DNA of 64,000 nucleotides. Source: Armatimonadota bacterium (lineage in GTDB: Bacteria > Armatimonadota > Fimbriimonadia > Fimbriimonadales > Fimbriimonadaceae). Positions 8,666 through 16,287 of the stretch are shown piece by piece. A program made the translations under genes and the position numbers. Numbering within the stretch: the first letter of the stretch is position 1; each line of letters begins with the position of its first letter. The notes beneath the pieces are model-generated. The model was not told the origin of the DNA and did not search any database. It saw only the letters and a program-made list of their open reading frames with translations. The DNA lies in contig JAFDWX010000004.1 in the NCBI GenBank assembly GCA_018268255.1, positions 1 through 64,000 on the forward strand. The letters run 5' to 3'.

Positions 8666-9590
8666 GCGCGTCCGGTGACATCTTGCACAACTGATCGAGG
8701 TGCATCTGGATTGCGGCACCAACGCTTTCTGCTGCGACGGCAGGATCTCGGTGGGCGCCACCACGAGGCTCGGGAATGATCTCATCTGCCAATCCCAGTT
8801 CCAAAGCAGATCGAGAGGTAAGCCTCAGAGCGTCCGCCGCTTCTGCTCCCCTCTCCGGCGCACGCCAGAGGATGGCGGCGCACCCTTCGGGCGGAATAAC
8901 GCTGTAAATCGCGTGTTCCATCATCAGGACCTTGTTACCGATACCGATCCCAATAGCGCCCCCGCTTCCGCCTTCACCGATCACGACGGCGATGGTCGGG
9001 ACCCGGAGTTCGAACATGGACAGCATGCTCGCCGCTATAGCCTCGCTGATGCCACGGCTTTCGCTTTCCACGCTGGGGTCTGCGGCCGGAGTATCGATAA
9101 AGGAGATTACGGGCAGATTGAACCGGTCGGCCATTTCGAACAGGCGGATAGCCTTCCGGTAGCCTTCGGGCCGACTCATGGCGAAATTCCGGTGAGTTCG
9201 TTCGCTGATAGTGCGGCCCTTTTGGTGTCCCACCACCATGACCCGCTGTCCATTGAAAAACGCCGGACCACCCAAAATAGCGTTGTCAGGCCCATGGCGC
9301 CGATCTCCCTGGAGTTCGATAAAGTCCCTGAACAGAGCATTGATATAATCCAGCGTGTAAGGGCGAGGCTCTGCCCGAGCCAAGAGAACTTCTTCCCAGG
9401 CAGACAGGTTGTGATATTTGGTGTCGAGATACCGATCGCGACGCTTCTCGAAGCCTTTGATTTTCTCAAGGAGTCGGTCTCGTTCGGTGCCGGTTGCTCG
9501 ATTGGCGAGTTCCTGAAGTTTCCCCAGGGCCTCCTCCAGTTCGATGAGGGGCTTTTCCCACTCCTTCCATGTTTTGGGGGCTGTGCTCAT
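8583..9590 (-). CDS. accA: Acetyl-CoA carboxylase carboxyltransferase alpha subunit
   Basis: The 335-residue alpha subunit pairs with AccD to transfer carboxylate from carboxybiotin to acetyl-CoA, the first step of fatty acid synthesis. The oxyanion/CoA segment GEGGSGGAIGIGIGN and the PPEGCAAILW segment are typical. The C terminus extends about 15 residues beyond the usual RYERFRS end, into the sequence that overlaps the PAP2 gene. The ATG overlaps the accD stop by 4 nt (ATGA), so the two subunits are translationally coupled. Confidence 0.96.
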   Translation of the reverse strand: MSTAPKTWKEWEKPLIELEEALGKLQELANRATGTERDRLLEKIKGFEKRRDRYLDTKYHNLSAWEEVLLARAEPRPYTLDYINALFRDFIELQGDRRHGPDNAILGGPAFFNGQRVMVVGHQKGRTISERTHRNFAMSRPEGYRKAIRLFEMADRFNLPVISFIDTPAADPSVESESRGISEAIAASMLSMFELRVPTIAVVIGEGGSGGAIGIGIGNKVLMMEHAIYSVIPPEGCAAILWRAPERGAEAADALRLTSRSALELGLADEIIPEPRGGAHRDPAVAAESVGAAIQMHLDQLCKMSPDALKQHRYERFRSVDGLREASPSDLPLGK

Positions 9591-10399
9591 TTGCCACCCC
9601 CCAGCAAGGCAACCAACGACTCAAGGGTGTCCCTGAGTTCCTTGCGAGGCACGATCCGGTCGATCATCCCATGTTTGAGCAAAAACTCCGAGGTCTGAAA
9701 ATCGTCGGGAGCCTTCACGACCTGAGCTTGCTTACTAACCCGGGCACCTGCAAACCCGATCAATGCCCGCGGTTCGGCAAGGATGACATCCGCGATGCTG
9801 GCGTAGCTCGCAAGAACGCCCGCCATAGTCGGATCAGTGAAGACGGCAATGTAGGGTGTTCCAGCACTGCGACATCGTTCGACTGCTGCAGTCGTCTTTG
9901 CCATCTGCATTAAGCTCAACAGCCCTTCTTGCATGCGGGCTCCACCAGAAGCGCAGAAGATGATCGAGGGTATTCCTCGGTCTGCGCCGCGCTCCAAGGT
10001 GCGAGTGATCTTCTCTCCAGCGACCCGACCCATCGAGCCGCCCATGAATCCAAAGTCAGAGACCGCGATGCTGACCGGAAGTTTGCCGATGGTGGCCGTG
10101 CCGCACACAATCCCGTCTAGCCTGTCCGACTTGGCCACCGCGCCTGCCAACTTCTCGGAGTATTCTGGAAAGGATAGCGGGTCATCGGAAGCCAGGTCAG
10201 AGTCCAGTTCGACGAAGGAATCAACATCGAAGGTGATCGCAATTCTCTGCGCCGCAGAGAGGCGATGGTGGTGCGAGCAGTAGGGACAAACAGAGAGGTT
10301 GGCTTCGAACTCGCGTCGAAACAGCGTTTTCTTGCAACGTGCACACTGCAAAAAAGCATCGGAAAACGTTGGAGTTTTCGATTTTGCCCCAAGCCGCAT
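9587..10399 (-). CDS. accD: Acetyl-CoA carboxylase carboxyltransferase beta subunit
   Basis: A 270-residue beta subunit of the acetyl-CoA carboxyltransferase. The four-Cys zinc ribbon is complete (C19, C22, C38, C41 when started at ATG 10399), followed by the crotonase-like fold with DFGFMGGSMG and CASGGARMQEG. A TTG at 10444 would add 15 residues, but the ATG is the better start: it gives the usual family length and has a -10-like TATTCT 7 nt upstream. accA follows with an ATGA overlap; pafA is read divergently only 44 nt away. Confidence 0.96.
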   Translation of the reverse strand: MRLGAKSKTPTFSDAFLQCARCKKTLFRREFEANLSVCPYCSHHHRLSAAQRIAITFDVDSFVELDSDLASDDPLSFPEYSEKLAGAVAKSDRLDGIVCGTATIGKLPVSIAVSDFGFMGGSMGRVAGEKITRTLERGADRGIPSIIFCASGGARMQEGLLSLMQMAKTTAAVERCRSAGTPYIAVFTDPTMAGVLASYASIADVILAEPRALIGFAGARVSKQAQVVKAPDDFQTSEFLLKHGMIDRIVPRKELRDTLESLVALLGGGK

Positions 10400-10406
10400 G
10401 GATGGC

Positions 10407-10412
10407 AGAATA
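10407..10412 (-). promoter_or_regulatory. Putative leaderless -10 (TATTCT) of accD
   Basis: TATTCT on the minus strand, separated by 7 nt from the accD ATG at 10399. A transcript from it would begin at or next to the start codon. There is no Shine-Dalgarno sequence at this start. Confidence 0.4.
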
Positions 10413-10443
10413 CCTAACGGAGAAAAAACCGTAGAAACCCACA

Positions 10444-11919
10444 ATGGACCGTAAAGATCGTCTGAGAATCATTGGAATCGAAACTGAGTTCGGTTGTCTG
10501 GTGATGGACGACAATCTGGGTCAGCCCGAGGACATCGTTGAGGCGATCAAAGACTACATTTTTCGTACGCGGAAACTGGGTCTTATGGACATCCACGCGC
10601 GCGATGAGGTTTTCGAGCCGGCACAATCTGGAGGGTTCCTGCTCAACGGTGGAAGGCTCTACATCGATGCTGTAGGTTCACATTTGGAGTACGCAACACC
10701 CGAATGCATCTCCCTAAAGGATCTTGTCGCAAGCGATCGGGCGGGCCAGCGCCTGATCGTTCAGGCTCTGAATGAACTAGGGTTGAGCGACGCCGTCAGC
10801 GTCTACAACAACTCGATTGACCATTTTGGAGGGCACACGTTCGGTTGTCATGAGAATTTCTTGGTTCCCATGGATGAGGACTTCTTCGCTGACACTGTCC
10901 AAATGCTGTTTCCGTTTCTCGTAACTCGGCAGATTTTCGCAGGAGTTGGCCGCGTGGGTGGCCACGTTCTTTCTTCGGAAGAATTTCGCCCCGACTATCA
11001 GCAAGTGGTCGAGAATCCCATCGACTACGTGTGGGTGAGTCATGTGTATGGGGTCTACCCCGATACCTCCGTGGCATACCAACTCTCACAACGTGCGGAT
11101 CACATCTTGAAAGGCGTGGCGAGTCGTGTCCGCTTTAACCGAGCTTTGATCAACCCGAAATGGGAGCATTTCTACAGCGTCGGCCAGATGCAGCGACTCC
11201 ACCTGCTCTTCGGAGAATCCAACCAAAACGAATATGCCTATGCTCTGAAGGCCGGGACCACTCGACTCGCGCTTTGGATGATCGAGGATCGCGTGATGCC
11301 GTCGAATCTGCGGCTCGAGAATCCCCTGTCGGCATTGCGGGAAATCAGCCGGGATCCGTCGCTTAAGGTTGGAGTGAGGCTTGCTGACGGGTCGTGCGCC
11401 ACTGCTATTGAAATCCAGCGCCGCATTCTGGAAATCGCAGAGGGTTACCGCGGGTGCCATGAAGAAACGGACTGGGTTCTGGATCAATGGGCGGAAGTTC
11501 TTGATGGACTGCAACAGGATCCGAATTCCATGGCGGACAGAATCGACTGGGTCGCCAAATACCATATGGTGGATGCCTATCGCAAGGAAGAAGGTCTGGA
11601 CTGGGGTGATGACGCCCTCCATTCGGTCGATTTGGAATATCACAACATTGATCCGGAGAAAAGCCTCTTTCATGCTCTCCAGCAGTCCGGTGAGACCAGG
11701 CGAGTGGTGTCAGATCTCGACGTCCTGGATGCCATGACCGATCCGCCTCAAAACACGCGAGCGCTTGGCAGAAGTCGGCTCATTCGAAAGATATTGGAAC
11801 GTAAGAACCCCAGATTCTATGTGGTCGATTGGAATGCTGTCGCCTTGGATCGGTACAACATCATCGACTTGACCGATCCATTTGAAACCTATGCGGATGT
11901 CTCGCTCCCTGGGATTTAG
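10444..11919 (+). CDS. pafA: Pup-ligase-like protein, PafA/Dop family
   Basis: A 491-residue carboxylate-amine ligase-like protein of the PafA/Dop family. PafA links the C-terminal Glu of Pup (or the Pup-like UBact) to lysines of target proteins. The sequence shows the ATP/Mg-binding N terminus (IGIETEFG), NGGRLYIDAVGSHLEYATPEC with the key Asp, the NNSIDHFGGHTFGCHENF segment and the C-terminal DWV/EYHN region. Only about 50 residues separate EFG from NGGRLY, so the long Dop loop expected in the depupylase is absent; this and the VGSHxEYATPEC wording favour PafA. Some C-terminal segments (ISRDPSL, TDPPQNTRA) look equally Dop-like. No pup, dop, mpa or proteasome gene is in the window. The stop overlaps the ispH stop by 4 nt. 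Confidence 0.8.
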   Translation: MDRKDRLRIIGIETEFGCLVMDDNLGQPEDIVEAIKDYIFRTRKLGLMDIHARDEVFEPAQSGGFLLNGGRLYIDAVGSHLEYATPECISLKDLVASDRAGQRLIVQALNELGLSDAVSVYNNSIDHFGGHTFGCHENFLVPMDEDFFADTVQMLFPFLVTRQIFAGVGRVGGHVLSSEEFRPDYQQVVENPIDYVWVSHVYGVYPDTSVAYQLSQRADHILKGVASRVRFNRALINPKWEHFYSVGQMQRLHLLFGESNQNEYAYALKAGTTRLALWMIEDRVMPSNLRLENPLSALREISRDPSLKVGVRLADGSCATAIEIQRRILEIAEGYRGCHEETDWVLDQWAEVLDGLQQDPNSMADRIDWVAKYHMVDAYRKEEGLDWGDDALHSVDLEYHNIDPEKSLFHALQQSGETRRVVSDLDVLDAMTDPPQNTRALGRSRLIRKILERKNPRFYVVDWNAVALDRYNIIDLTDPFETYADVSLPGI

Positions 11920-12863
11920 GACTGAGCCATCGCGAGCTGAATGAGGTTGCGGGGAGGCAAGAACTTGACGTCTTCCTTGACGGTTTCAAGGATCTCAACC
12001 GGCGCACCTGGATTAGCCTCGAGGAACTTCCCGATGATTGACTCAACCAACGACTCCGGCGTGGAGGCTCCGCTGGTGACGCCCACGATGGGATAGTCGC
12101 GAACCCATTCCGGCCGGATTTCGTCTGGAGAGAGCACGAGAAACGCATCACAGCCAAGCGATTCGGCAACCTCTCGAAGTCTATTTGAGTTAGACGAAGT
12201 GCGAGAGCCCACCACAACCACGAGATCGCACAAATTGGCAAGTTCTCGAACCGCGCCTTGGCGATTGGTGGTTGCGTAGCAGATGTCTTCCTTTGCAGGG
12301 GTCTCCAAGTGCGGGAATCGGCGCTTGAGAACTTCCATCGTGGATTGGACTTCGTCGACGCTAAGAGTGGTCTGAGTCAACACGGCCAGCTTCTCATGGT
12401 GGGGAAGTTTAAGGCGTTCTGCATCGACAGGCGTTTCGACCAATACCATTCGGTCTGGCGCCTCGCCCATGGTTCCCTCGGCCTCCACGTGACCCTGGTG
12501 CCCTATGTAGATGAAGTGATAGTCTTTTGCGGCGAACCGTTTGGCCTCGTTGTGGACCTTGGTGACCAAGGGGCAGGTTGCATCGATAATGGTCAGCTGC
12601 CTTGCAGCAGACTTCTGCCTCACTTCGGGAGACACGCCGTGGGCGCTAAACACGACCGGTGAGTTGGGGGGAATCTCTTCGATGTTCTCGACGAAAATGA
12701 CGCCTCTTTCTTCAAAGCTCTTCACAACCCACTCGTTGTGGACGATGGCATGCCGGACATAGAGCGGCGCACCGTGGATTTTGAGGGCGAGATCAACGAC
12801 CTCGATCGCATACGCGACTCCGGCACAGAATCCTCTGGGGGCAGCGAGGAGAAGCTTGTCCAC
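11916..12863 (-). CDS. ispH: 4-hydroxy-3-methylbut-2-enyl diphosphate reductase
   Basis: Last enzyme of the MEP isoprenoid pathway; reduces HMBPP to IPP and DMAPP with a [4Fe-4S] cluster. Conserved cluster Cys residues are visible in PRGFCAGV (C13), DATCPLV and EDICYATTNRQ. The open frame extends to 13103, but that extension contains a strong terminator hairpin and lacks homology. GTG 12863 (MDKLLLAAPRGF) gives the usual IspH length (315 residues) and sits 6 nt after a TACAAT hexamer. GTG 12890 is a less likely alternative. Confidence 0.95.
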   Translation of the reverse strand: MDKLLLAAPRGFCAGVAYAIEVVDLALKIHGAPLYVRHAIVHNEWVVKSFEERGVIFVENIEEIPPNSPVVFSAHGVSPEVRQKSAARQLTIIDATCPLVTKVHNEAKRFAAKDYHFIYIGHQGHVEAEGTMGEAPDRMVLVETPVDAERLKLPHHEKLAVLTQTTLSVDEVQSTMEVLKRRFPHLETPAKEDICYATTNRQGAVRELANLCDLVVVVGSRTSSNSNRLREVAESLGCDAFLVLSPDEIRPEWVRDYPIVGVTSGASTPESLVESIIGKFLEANPGAPVEILETVKEDVKFLPPRNLIQLAMAQS

Positions 12864-12869
12864 CAGCTT

Positions 12870-12875
12870 ATTGTA
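12870..12875 (-). promoter_or_regulatory. Putative leaderless -10 (TACAAT) of ispH
   Basis: TACAAT followed after 6 nt (AAGCTG) by the GTG at 12863. No Shine-Dalgarno sequence precedes that GTG. The spacing fits a leaderless transcript and helps to settle the ispH start. Confidence 0.5.
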
Positions 12876-12904
12876 CCGGCTGAGGTTCACCAGACATGCA
12901 AAGG

Positions 12905-12934
12905 CGGGCGGGAGCCATGACTGGCTCCCGCCCG
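12905..12934 (-). terminator. Strong hairpin after PEP-CTERM gene 1
   Basis: A perfect 13-bp GC-rich stem with a TGAC loop (arms 12905-12917 and 12922-12934), 26 nt after the stop of the PEP-CTERM gene. Only three Ts follow on the minus strand, so it ends transcription imperfectly or acts as a 3' stabiliser. It also separates that gene from ispH. Confidence 0.7.
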
Positions 12935-12960
12935 AATCTTGCAGCTTGAAGGGTAAGGTC

Positions 12961-13566
12961 TTACTTTCGTCGGCGTCGGCTGACGATAAGTCCACCCAAT
13001 CCAAGTACAGCGAGTGTTGCTGGCTCTGGAACGGGTGCAGTCTGAATCGATTGGTTAACGACTGCGACAGCTGCGATGTCGAGATCGTTGGTGTCTGGGG
13101 CATTCAAGTCAAAGCTCTTCAGGACCCGAATGCATTTAACTTGGGATGAAAGCGAGATATTTCCGCTGAACACTGTTCCCGAGTTAACATCGAACGAGTG
13201 GCTGATGCTTCCGAGCAGACCCAGAGTCTGACCCGTGTTGCAATCCAACTCCCACACCTTCTCCGTGAAGTTCACTGTTCCGCTGCCCAAGACGGGTGCG
13301 CCGAGTGATACCAACACTCCAACCGAGACCACACTGACTCCAGCGTCGGCATCGTATTGGATGCTGAGGTTGCCGGATCGGAGAGTCGAGGCATCTCCGA
13401 CGATCGCATTGGGAGTGAAGAAGCTGATGGAGTTGCCACCAAACGACTGACTCGCGCCATCCGAGAGTGGCGACGAAGTATAGACAAAATTGCTGAACGT
13501 AACTGCGTGCGCTGCGCCGACAGCCGCTACAAGAGCAGCCAAGGCGATAACCTTAGTCCGTACCAT
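12961..13566 (-). CDS. PEP-CTERM sorted protein, copy 1
   Basis: A 201-residue exported protein. The signal peptide ends at AHA (residues about 1-21). The C terminus has the full sorting tag: VPEPAT, a hydrophobic stretch (LAVLGLGGLIV) and a basic tail (RRRRK), as recognised by exosortase/EpsH systems. The middle is a beta-rich domain shared with the next two genes, with NSISFFTPNAIVGD, FTEKVWELD and IRVLKSFDLNAPD. The domain has no function known to me. The gene has its own promoter, an AAGGAG ribosome site and a terminator, so it is monocistronic. Confidence 0.92.
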   Translation of the reverse strand: MVRTKVIALAALVAAVGAAHAVTFSNFVYTSSPLSDGASQSFGGNSISFFTPNAIVGDASTLRSGNLSIQYDADAGVSVVSVGVLVSLGAPVLGSGTVNFTEKVWELDCNTGQTLGLLGSISHSFDVNSGTVFSGNISLSSQVKCIRVLKSFDLNAPDTNDLDIAAVAVVNQSIQTAPVPEPATLAVLGLGGLIVSRRRRK

Positions 13567-13610
13567 TTTTTTCTCCTTTTCAGTGCTGCAAGATGCAACA
13601 AAACTAAACG

Positions 13611-13640
13611 ATTGTAGTCTACATCAAAAAGTCAGTACAA
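13611..13640 (-). promoter_or_regulatory. Promoter of PEP-CTERM gene 1
   Basis: TTGTAC and TACAAT separated by 18 nt on the minus strand; the -10 lies 44 nt before the ATG, leaving room for a leader with an AAGGAG site. It is the best -35/-10 pair I found in the window. Confidence 0.5.
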
Positions 13641-13704
13641 AGGCCAGTATTTATATCTGGTTTTTGCTATTTGATATGGACGTAAAGAATTGTGATTTGG
13701 ATGT

Positions 13705-13740
13705 AAAAAAGGCCTCATTCTTACACAGAACAAGGCCTTT
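13705..13740 (-). terminator. Rho-independent terminator of PEP-CTERM gene 2
   Basis: An 8-bp stem (AAAGGCCT / AGGCCTTT, arms 13708-13715 and 13733-13740) followed on the minus strand by six Ts, 18 nt after the stop codon. It is a textbook intrinsic terminator apart from its 17-nt loop. Confidence 0.75.
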
Positions 13741-13758
13741 CACCAGCTTTGAGAAGAT

Positions 13759-14352
13759 TTACTTTCGTCGCTTACGTGCGATGAAAGCCAAACCAGCGCC
13801 AAGTGCAGCGATGGTAGCAGGCTCCGGAACAGTCTTGACAGACTGGTTCACGATTGCGACTGCTGCCAAGTCTACGGCTGTGGTATCCGGTGCGAGCAAA
13901 GTGAACGCCTTCTTCACGCGAATGTTATTCACGCTCTTGGACAGATTGATCTGGCCGCTGAACACGCTCGAAGTGGAGGCATCGAACAGATGGGTCAAGG
14001 AACCGATCGGACCACCGACCTCGTTTCCGCCGCCATCCAATTCAAAAACCATTTCTGTAAAGGCAACTCGGCCTGAACCAAGGCAAAGCGTTCCAAGGTT
14101 CACGAAAGCCGTGACAGCGTAGGCTGCGTTGGGGCTTGCGTAATCGTATTGGATATTAACATTGCCTGCTCGTAGGGCAAGGGAATCACCTACGATGGCG
14201 TTGGGGAGGCTGAAGCTGATCGAGTTCGCGATCGTTGTGTAGCTCGAGCCATTGGAAAGTGGTGGCGAAGCAATGGTGACATTGCTAAAGCCGATCGCTT
14301 GCGAGGCAGCGACGCTACCTACAAACGCAACTAGTGCTGCAAGTTTCTTCAT
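13759..14352 (-). CDS. PEP-CTERM sorted protein, copy 2
   Basis: A 197-residue paralogue of the flanking genes. It has a signal peptide ending near SQA, the same core motifs (NSISFSLPNAIVGD, FTEMVFELDGGGNEVGG, IRVKKAFTLLAPD) and a C-terminal VPEPAT-hydrophobic-RKRRK sorting tag. A strong AGGAGAG site lies 8 nt before the ATG. It has its own terminator. By eye it is closer to copy 3 than to copy 1, for example in the shared GNEVGGPIGSL/TLTH segment. Confidence 0.92.
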   Translation of the reverse strand: MKKLAALVAFVGSVAASQAIGFSNVTIASPPLSNGSSYTTIANSISFSLPNAIVGDSLALRAGNVNIQYDYASPNAAYAVTAFVNLGTLCLGSGRVAFTEMVFELDGGGNEVGGPIGSLTHLFDASTSSVFSGQINLSKSVNNIRVKKAFTLLAPDTTAVDLAAVAIVNQSVKTVPEPATIAALGAGLAFIARKRRK

Positions 14353-14407
14353 ATTCGATCTCTCCTCTAACGGCCTGGTGATAAAACACCAATATTGGAC
14401 TGCCGTT

Positions 14408-14413
14408 ATTGTA
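14408..14413 (-). promoter_or_regulatory. Putative -10 (TACAAT) of PEP-CTERM gene 2
   Basis: TACAAT on the minus strand, 55 nt before the ATG; the hexamer 17 nt further upstream (TGGGAT) is a poor -35. Confidence 0.3.
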
Positions 14414-14480
14414 TCTTGCAGCGGAGCTAAATCCCACAGTATGTTTACTGGGTTTTGACAAGTTCGTCAAGTATGAAGAA

Positions 14481-14516
14481 GCCCCTACCAGGAGTGCTGT
14501 GTGCTCCTGGCAAGGG
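14481..14516 (-). terminator. Hairpin terminator of PEP-CTERM gene 3
   Basis: Two stacked stems (GCCC/GGGC outside, CCAGGAG/CTCCTGG inside, arms about 14481-14494 and 14503-14516) followed on the minus strand by TTCTTC. It lies 21 nt after the stop codon. Confidence 0.6.
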
Positions 14517-14537
14517 CAAATGTTGTATATTTTGCGC

Positions 14538-15140
14538 TTACTTGTTGCGGCGTCGAAGGGCAGCCACTGCGCCAAGTGCCAATACTGACAGAGTTGCTGG
14601 CTCTGGCACGGTGCTCACGACAGATTGGTTGATTACCGCGACCGAAGCATAGTCAAACTGATTGGCCACGTCTGGTGCTGCGAGCGTGAACGACTTCTTG
14701 ACTCGGATGTTCTGAACTTGCTTGGAAAGACTGATCCATGCGGAGTAGAACGGCTGGTTCGTCACGTCGATCGTGTGGGTGAGGGTGCCGATCGGGCCGC
14801 CAACCTCGTTACCCATCGAGTCGAGTTCGAAAACGAGCTCAGTAAACGCGACTGCGCCGGAACCTGCGACAGGGGCGCTAACGTTGGCCCAAACCTTGTC
14901 CACCTTGAGACCAGAACCTGCATCCGCATCGTATTGCATACCTGCAGTACCCGCTGCTGCCATGCCATCTCCAACGATTGCGTTGGGAGTCATAAAGCTG
15001 ATTGAATTGCCGAGCGTGGTGTAAGAGCTGCCAGCCATCAGGCTGCCGCTACCAAGAACCACGTTCGAAAAAGTGACCGCGTGAGCGTTGAGGGCCGCGG
15101 CGCCCAAGACAGCAATTGCGCTAAGAGTGCGAATATTCAT
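14538..15140 (-). CDS. PEP-CTERM sorted protein, copy 3
   Basis: A 200-residue third member of the tandem family. The signal peptide ends at AHA; the core motifs are NSISFMTPNAIVGD, FTELVFELDSMGNEVGG and IRVKKSFTLAAPD; the sorting tag is VPEPAT, a hydrophobic stretch and RRRNK. A GAGAGG site precedes the ATG. Gene length, orientation and the 185-190 nt spacers match those of copies 1 and 2, so the array arose by tandem duplication. Confidence 0.92.
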   Translation of the reverse strand: MNIRTLSAIAVLGAAALNAHAVTFSNVVLGSGSLMAGSSYTTLGNSISFMTPNAIVGDGMAAAGTAGMQYDADAGSGLKVDKVWANVSAPVAGSGAVAFTELVFELDSMGNEVGGPIGTLTHTIDVTNQPFYSAWISLSKQVQNIRVKKSFTLAAPDVANQFDYASVAVINQSVVSTVPEPATLSVLALGAVAALRRRNK

Positions 15141-15288
15141 TTTTTCCTCTCCGAATCAAAAAACAAGAACAACGTTGGTTGCCCAGATCATAGTATACGA
15201 AAGTGTGCTCAATTTTACCTGGCAACTATACGTGGTTTTTTGATTTCATGTCACATTTTCGGCGTAGCTGTGACCGTGCGGTAGAGAA

Positions 15289-15846
15289 TTAAGTGAATAT
15301 TTTCCGAATTACAGGGATTGGTACTTCCTCAAGACGTCCCTCGACCAAGCCGGCCAAGTTCACTGGACCAATTTGAAACCGAATGAGGCGGAGAGTAGGA
15401 AAACCGATGGCGGCGGTCATACGGCGAACCTGTCGATTGCGCCCTTCCCGAATCGAGATCTCCAACCACGTGTCACGAATGTTCTTTCTCGTCCGCAGAG
15501 GCACGGTTCTGTCTGGTACCGAGGGCTGATCCACGATTCTAGCAAGGGCTGGAAGCGTCGAGCGGTCATTCAGCTGCAGTCCCTGACGGAGTGGCTCCAG
15601 ATCGGCCTCGGTGGGCTCGCCTTCCACCAGGACCCAATATTTCTTGGTCAGTTTGTGTTTTGGGCTCGCGAGGCGATCTTGCAGGAAACCGTCGTCGGTT
15701 AGGAGGAGCAGACCCTCGCTGTCAAAATCCAGTCGTCCAGCGGGATAGATGTTGGGAATCGGAACGAAGTCGGCCAGAGTTGGGCGACCGTGCGCGTCAG
15801 AAAACTGTGACAAAACTCCGAACGGTTTCCAAAAGCGAATGAGCAT
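15289..15846 (-). CDS. RluE/RsuA-family 23S/16S rRNA pseudouridine synthase
   Basis: A 185-residue enzyme of the RsuA/RluE group that isomerises a uridine in rRNA. The catalytic motif GRLDFDSEGLLLLT holds the essential Asp at about residue 40. The family motif KKYWVLVEG and the C-terminal REGRNRQVRRM are present. It lacks the N-terminal S4 domain found in RsuA and RluB, which points to the RluE type (E. coli U2457 of 23S rRNA), but the target site is inferred only. Confidence 0.9.
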   Translation of the reverse strand: MLIRFWKPFGVLSQFSDAHGRPTLADFVPIPNIYPAGRLDFDSEGLLLLTDDGFLQDRLASPKHKLTKKYWVLVEGEPTEADLEPLRQGLQLNDRSTLPALARIVDQPSVPDRTVPLRTRKNIRDTWLEISIREGRNRQVRRMTAAIGFPTLRLIRFQIGPVNLAGLVEGRLEEVPIPVIRKIFT

Positions 15847-15922
15847 GGTTAACCATCACCGCATCCAAAAAGAGCGCGCGGAATATCTCCGAGCGCCCTT
15901 TCTCAGACCTATGAACTTTGGA

Positions 15923-16192
15923 TCAACCGCCGACTTTGCCGTCGCCGTCCAAATCCTTGTGGGTGACGTTCTCCGCCACTTCCACAGCCTTGTCCTTAGC
16001 CGTTTCCAGCATGTCTTTCGCTTTATCCAAAAGTCCTCCGCCGTGCTCCTTGCCAGATTCGACGGCGTCGCCAGCCTTTTCTTGGGCTCCCTCAGCCAGA
16101 TCCTTTGCCTTGTCGACAGCATCGCCTGCAACGTCCTGTACTTTTTCCATGGCGTCTTTCGCCATTTCCTTCGCTTTATCAAACATGCTCAT
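15923..16192 (-). CDS. Small amphipathic helical protein with Ca-loop-like tail
   Basis: An 89-residue Lys/Glu/Ala/Asp-rich protein made of repeated helical units (DKAKEMAKDAMEKV, DKAKDLAEGAQEKA, DKAKDMLETAKDKA), like LEA, CsbD or YtxH-type stress proteins. The C terminus carries DLDGDGKVGG, which matches the first half of an EF-hand or dockerin calcium loop. I chose ATG 16192 because GGAG lies 9 nt upstream; the longer frame begins at a GTG. It is probably cytoplasmic and perhaps a desiccation or envelope-stress protein, but this is inference from composition. Confidence 0.7.
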   Translation of the reverse strand: MSMFDKAKEMAKDAMEKVQDVAGDAVDKAKDLAEGAQEKAGDAVESGKEHGGGLLDKAKDMLETAKDKAVEVAENVTHKDLDGDGKVGG

Positions 16193-16227
16193 ACAATTTG
16201 TCTCCACTGCCGGTCATGCCAGCAGTA

Positions 16228-16256
16228 CGATCAGTATAGATGACAAAAAGTGATCG
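16228..16256 (-). promoter_or_regulatory. Possible operator/promoter of the small helical protein
   Basis: A perfect 6-bp inverted repeat (CGATCA / TGATCG, 17-nt spacer) encloses a -10-like TATACT on the minus strand, about 40 nt before the ATG at 16192. A regulator binding both arms would cover the promoter. There is no good -35. Confidence 0.3.
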
Positions 16257-16287
16257 TTCGTTCCCACCAGTTCGCAAGTTTTGCGCC

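Noticed and set aside
10444-11919. Calling the PafA/Dop protein Dop
   Set aside because: The region between the EFG and NGGRLY motifs is about 50 residues, too short for the Dop loop, although some C-terminal segments are Dop-like; kept as PafA with moderate confidence.
12864-13103. N-terminal extension of IspH by 80 codons
   Set aside because: It crosses a 13-bp terminator hairpin and the end of the PEP-CTERM gene, has no IspH homology, and the GTG at 12863 has a -10-like element in place.
15923-16192. Gly-Gly-ending small protein as a Pup/UBact modifier for the PafA-like ligase
   Set aside because: PafA needs a C-terminal Glu or Gln; this protein ends in Gly-Gly, is 4 kb away from pafA and reads as a calcium-loop fragment on an LEA-like helix.
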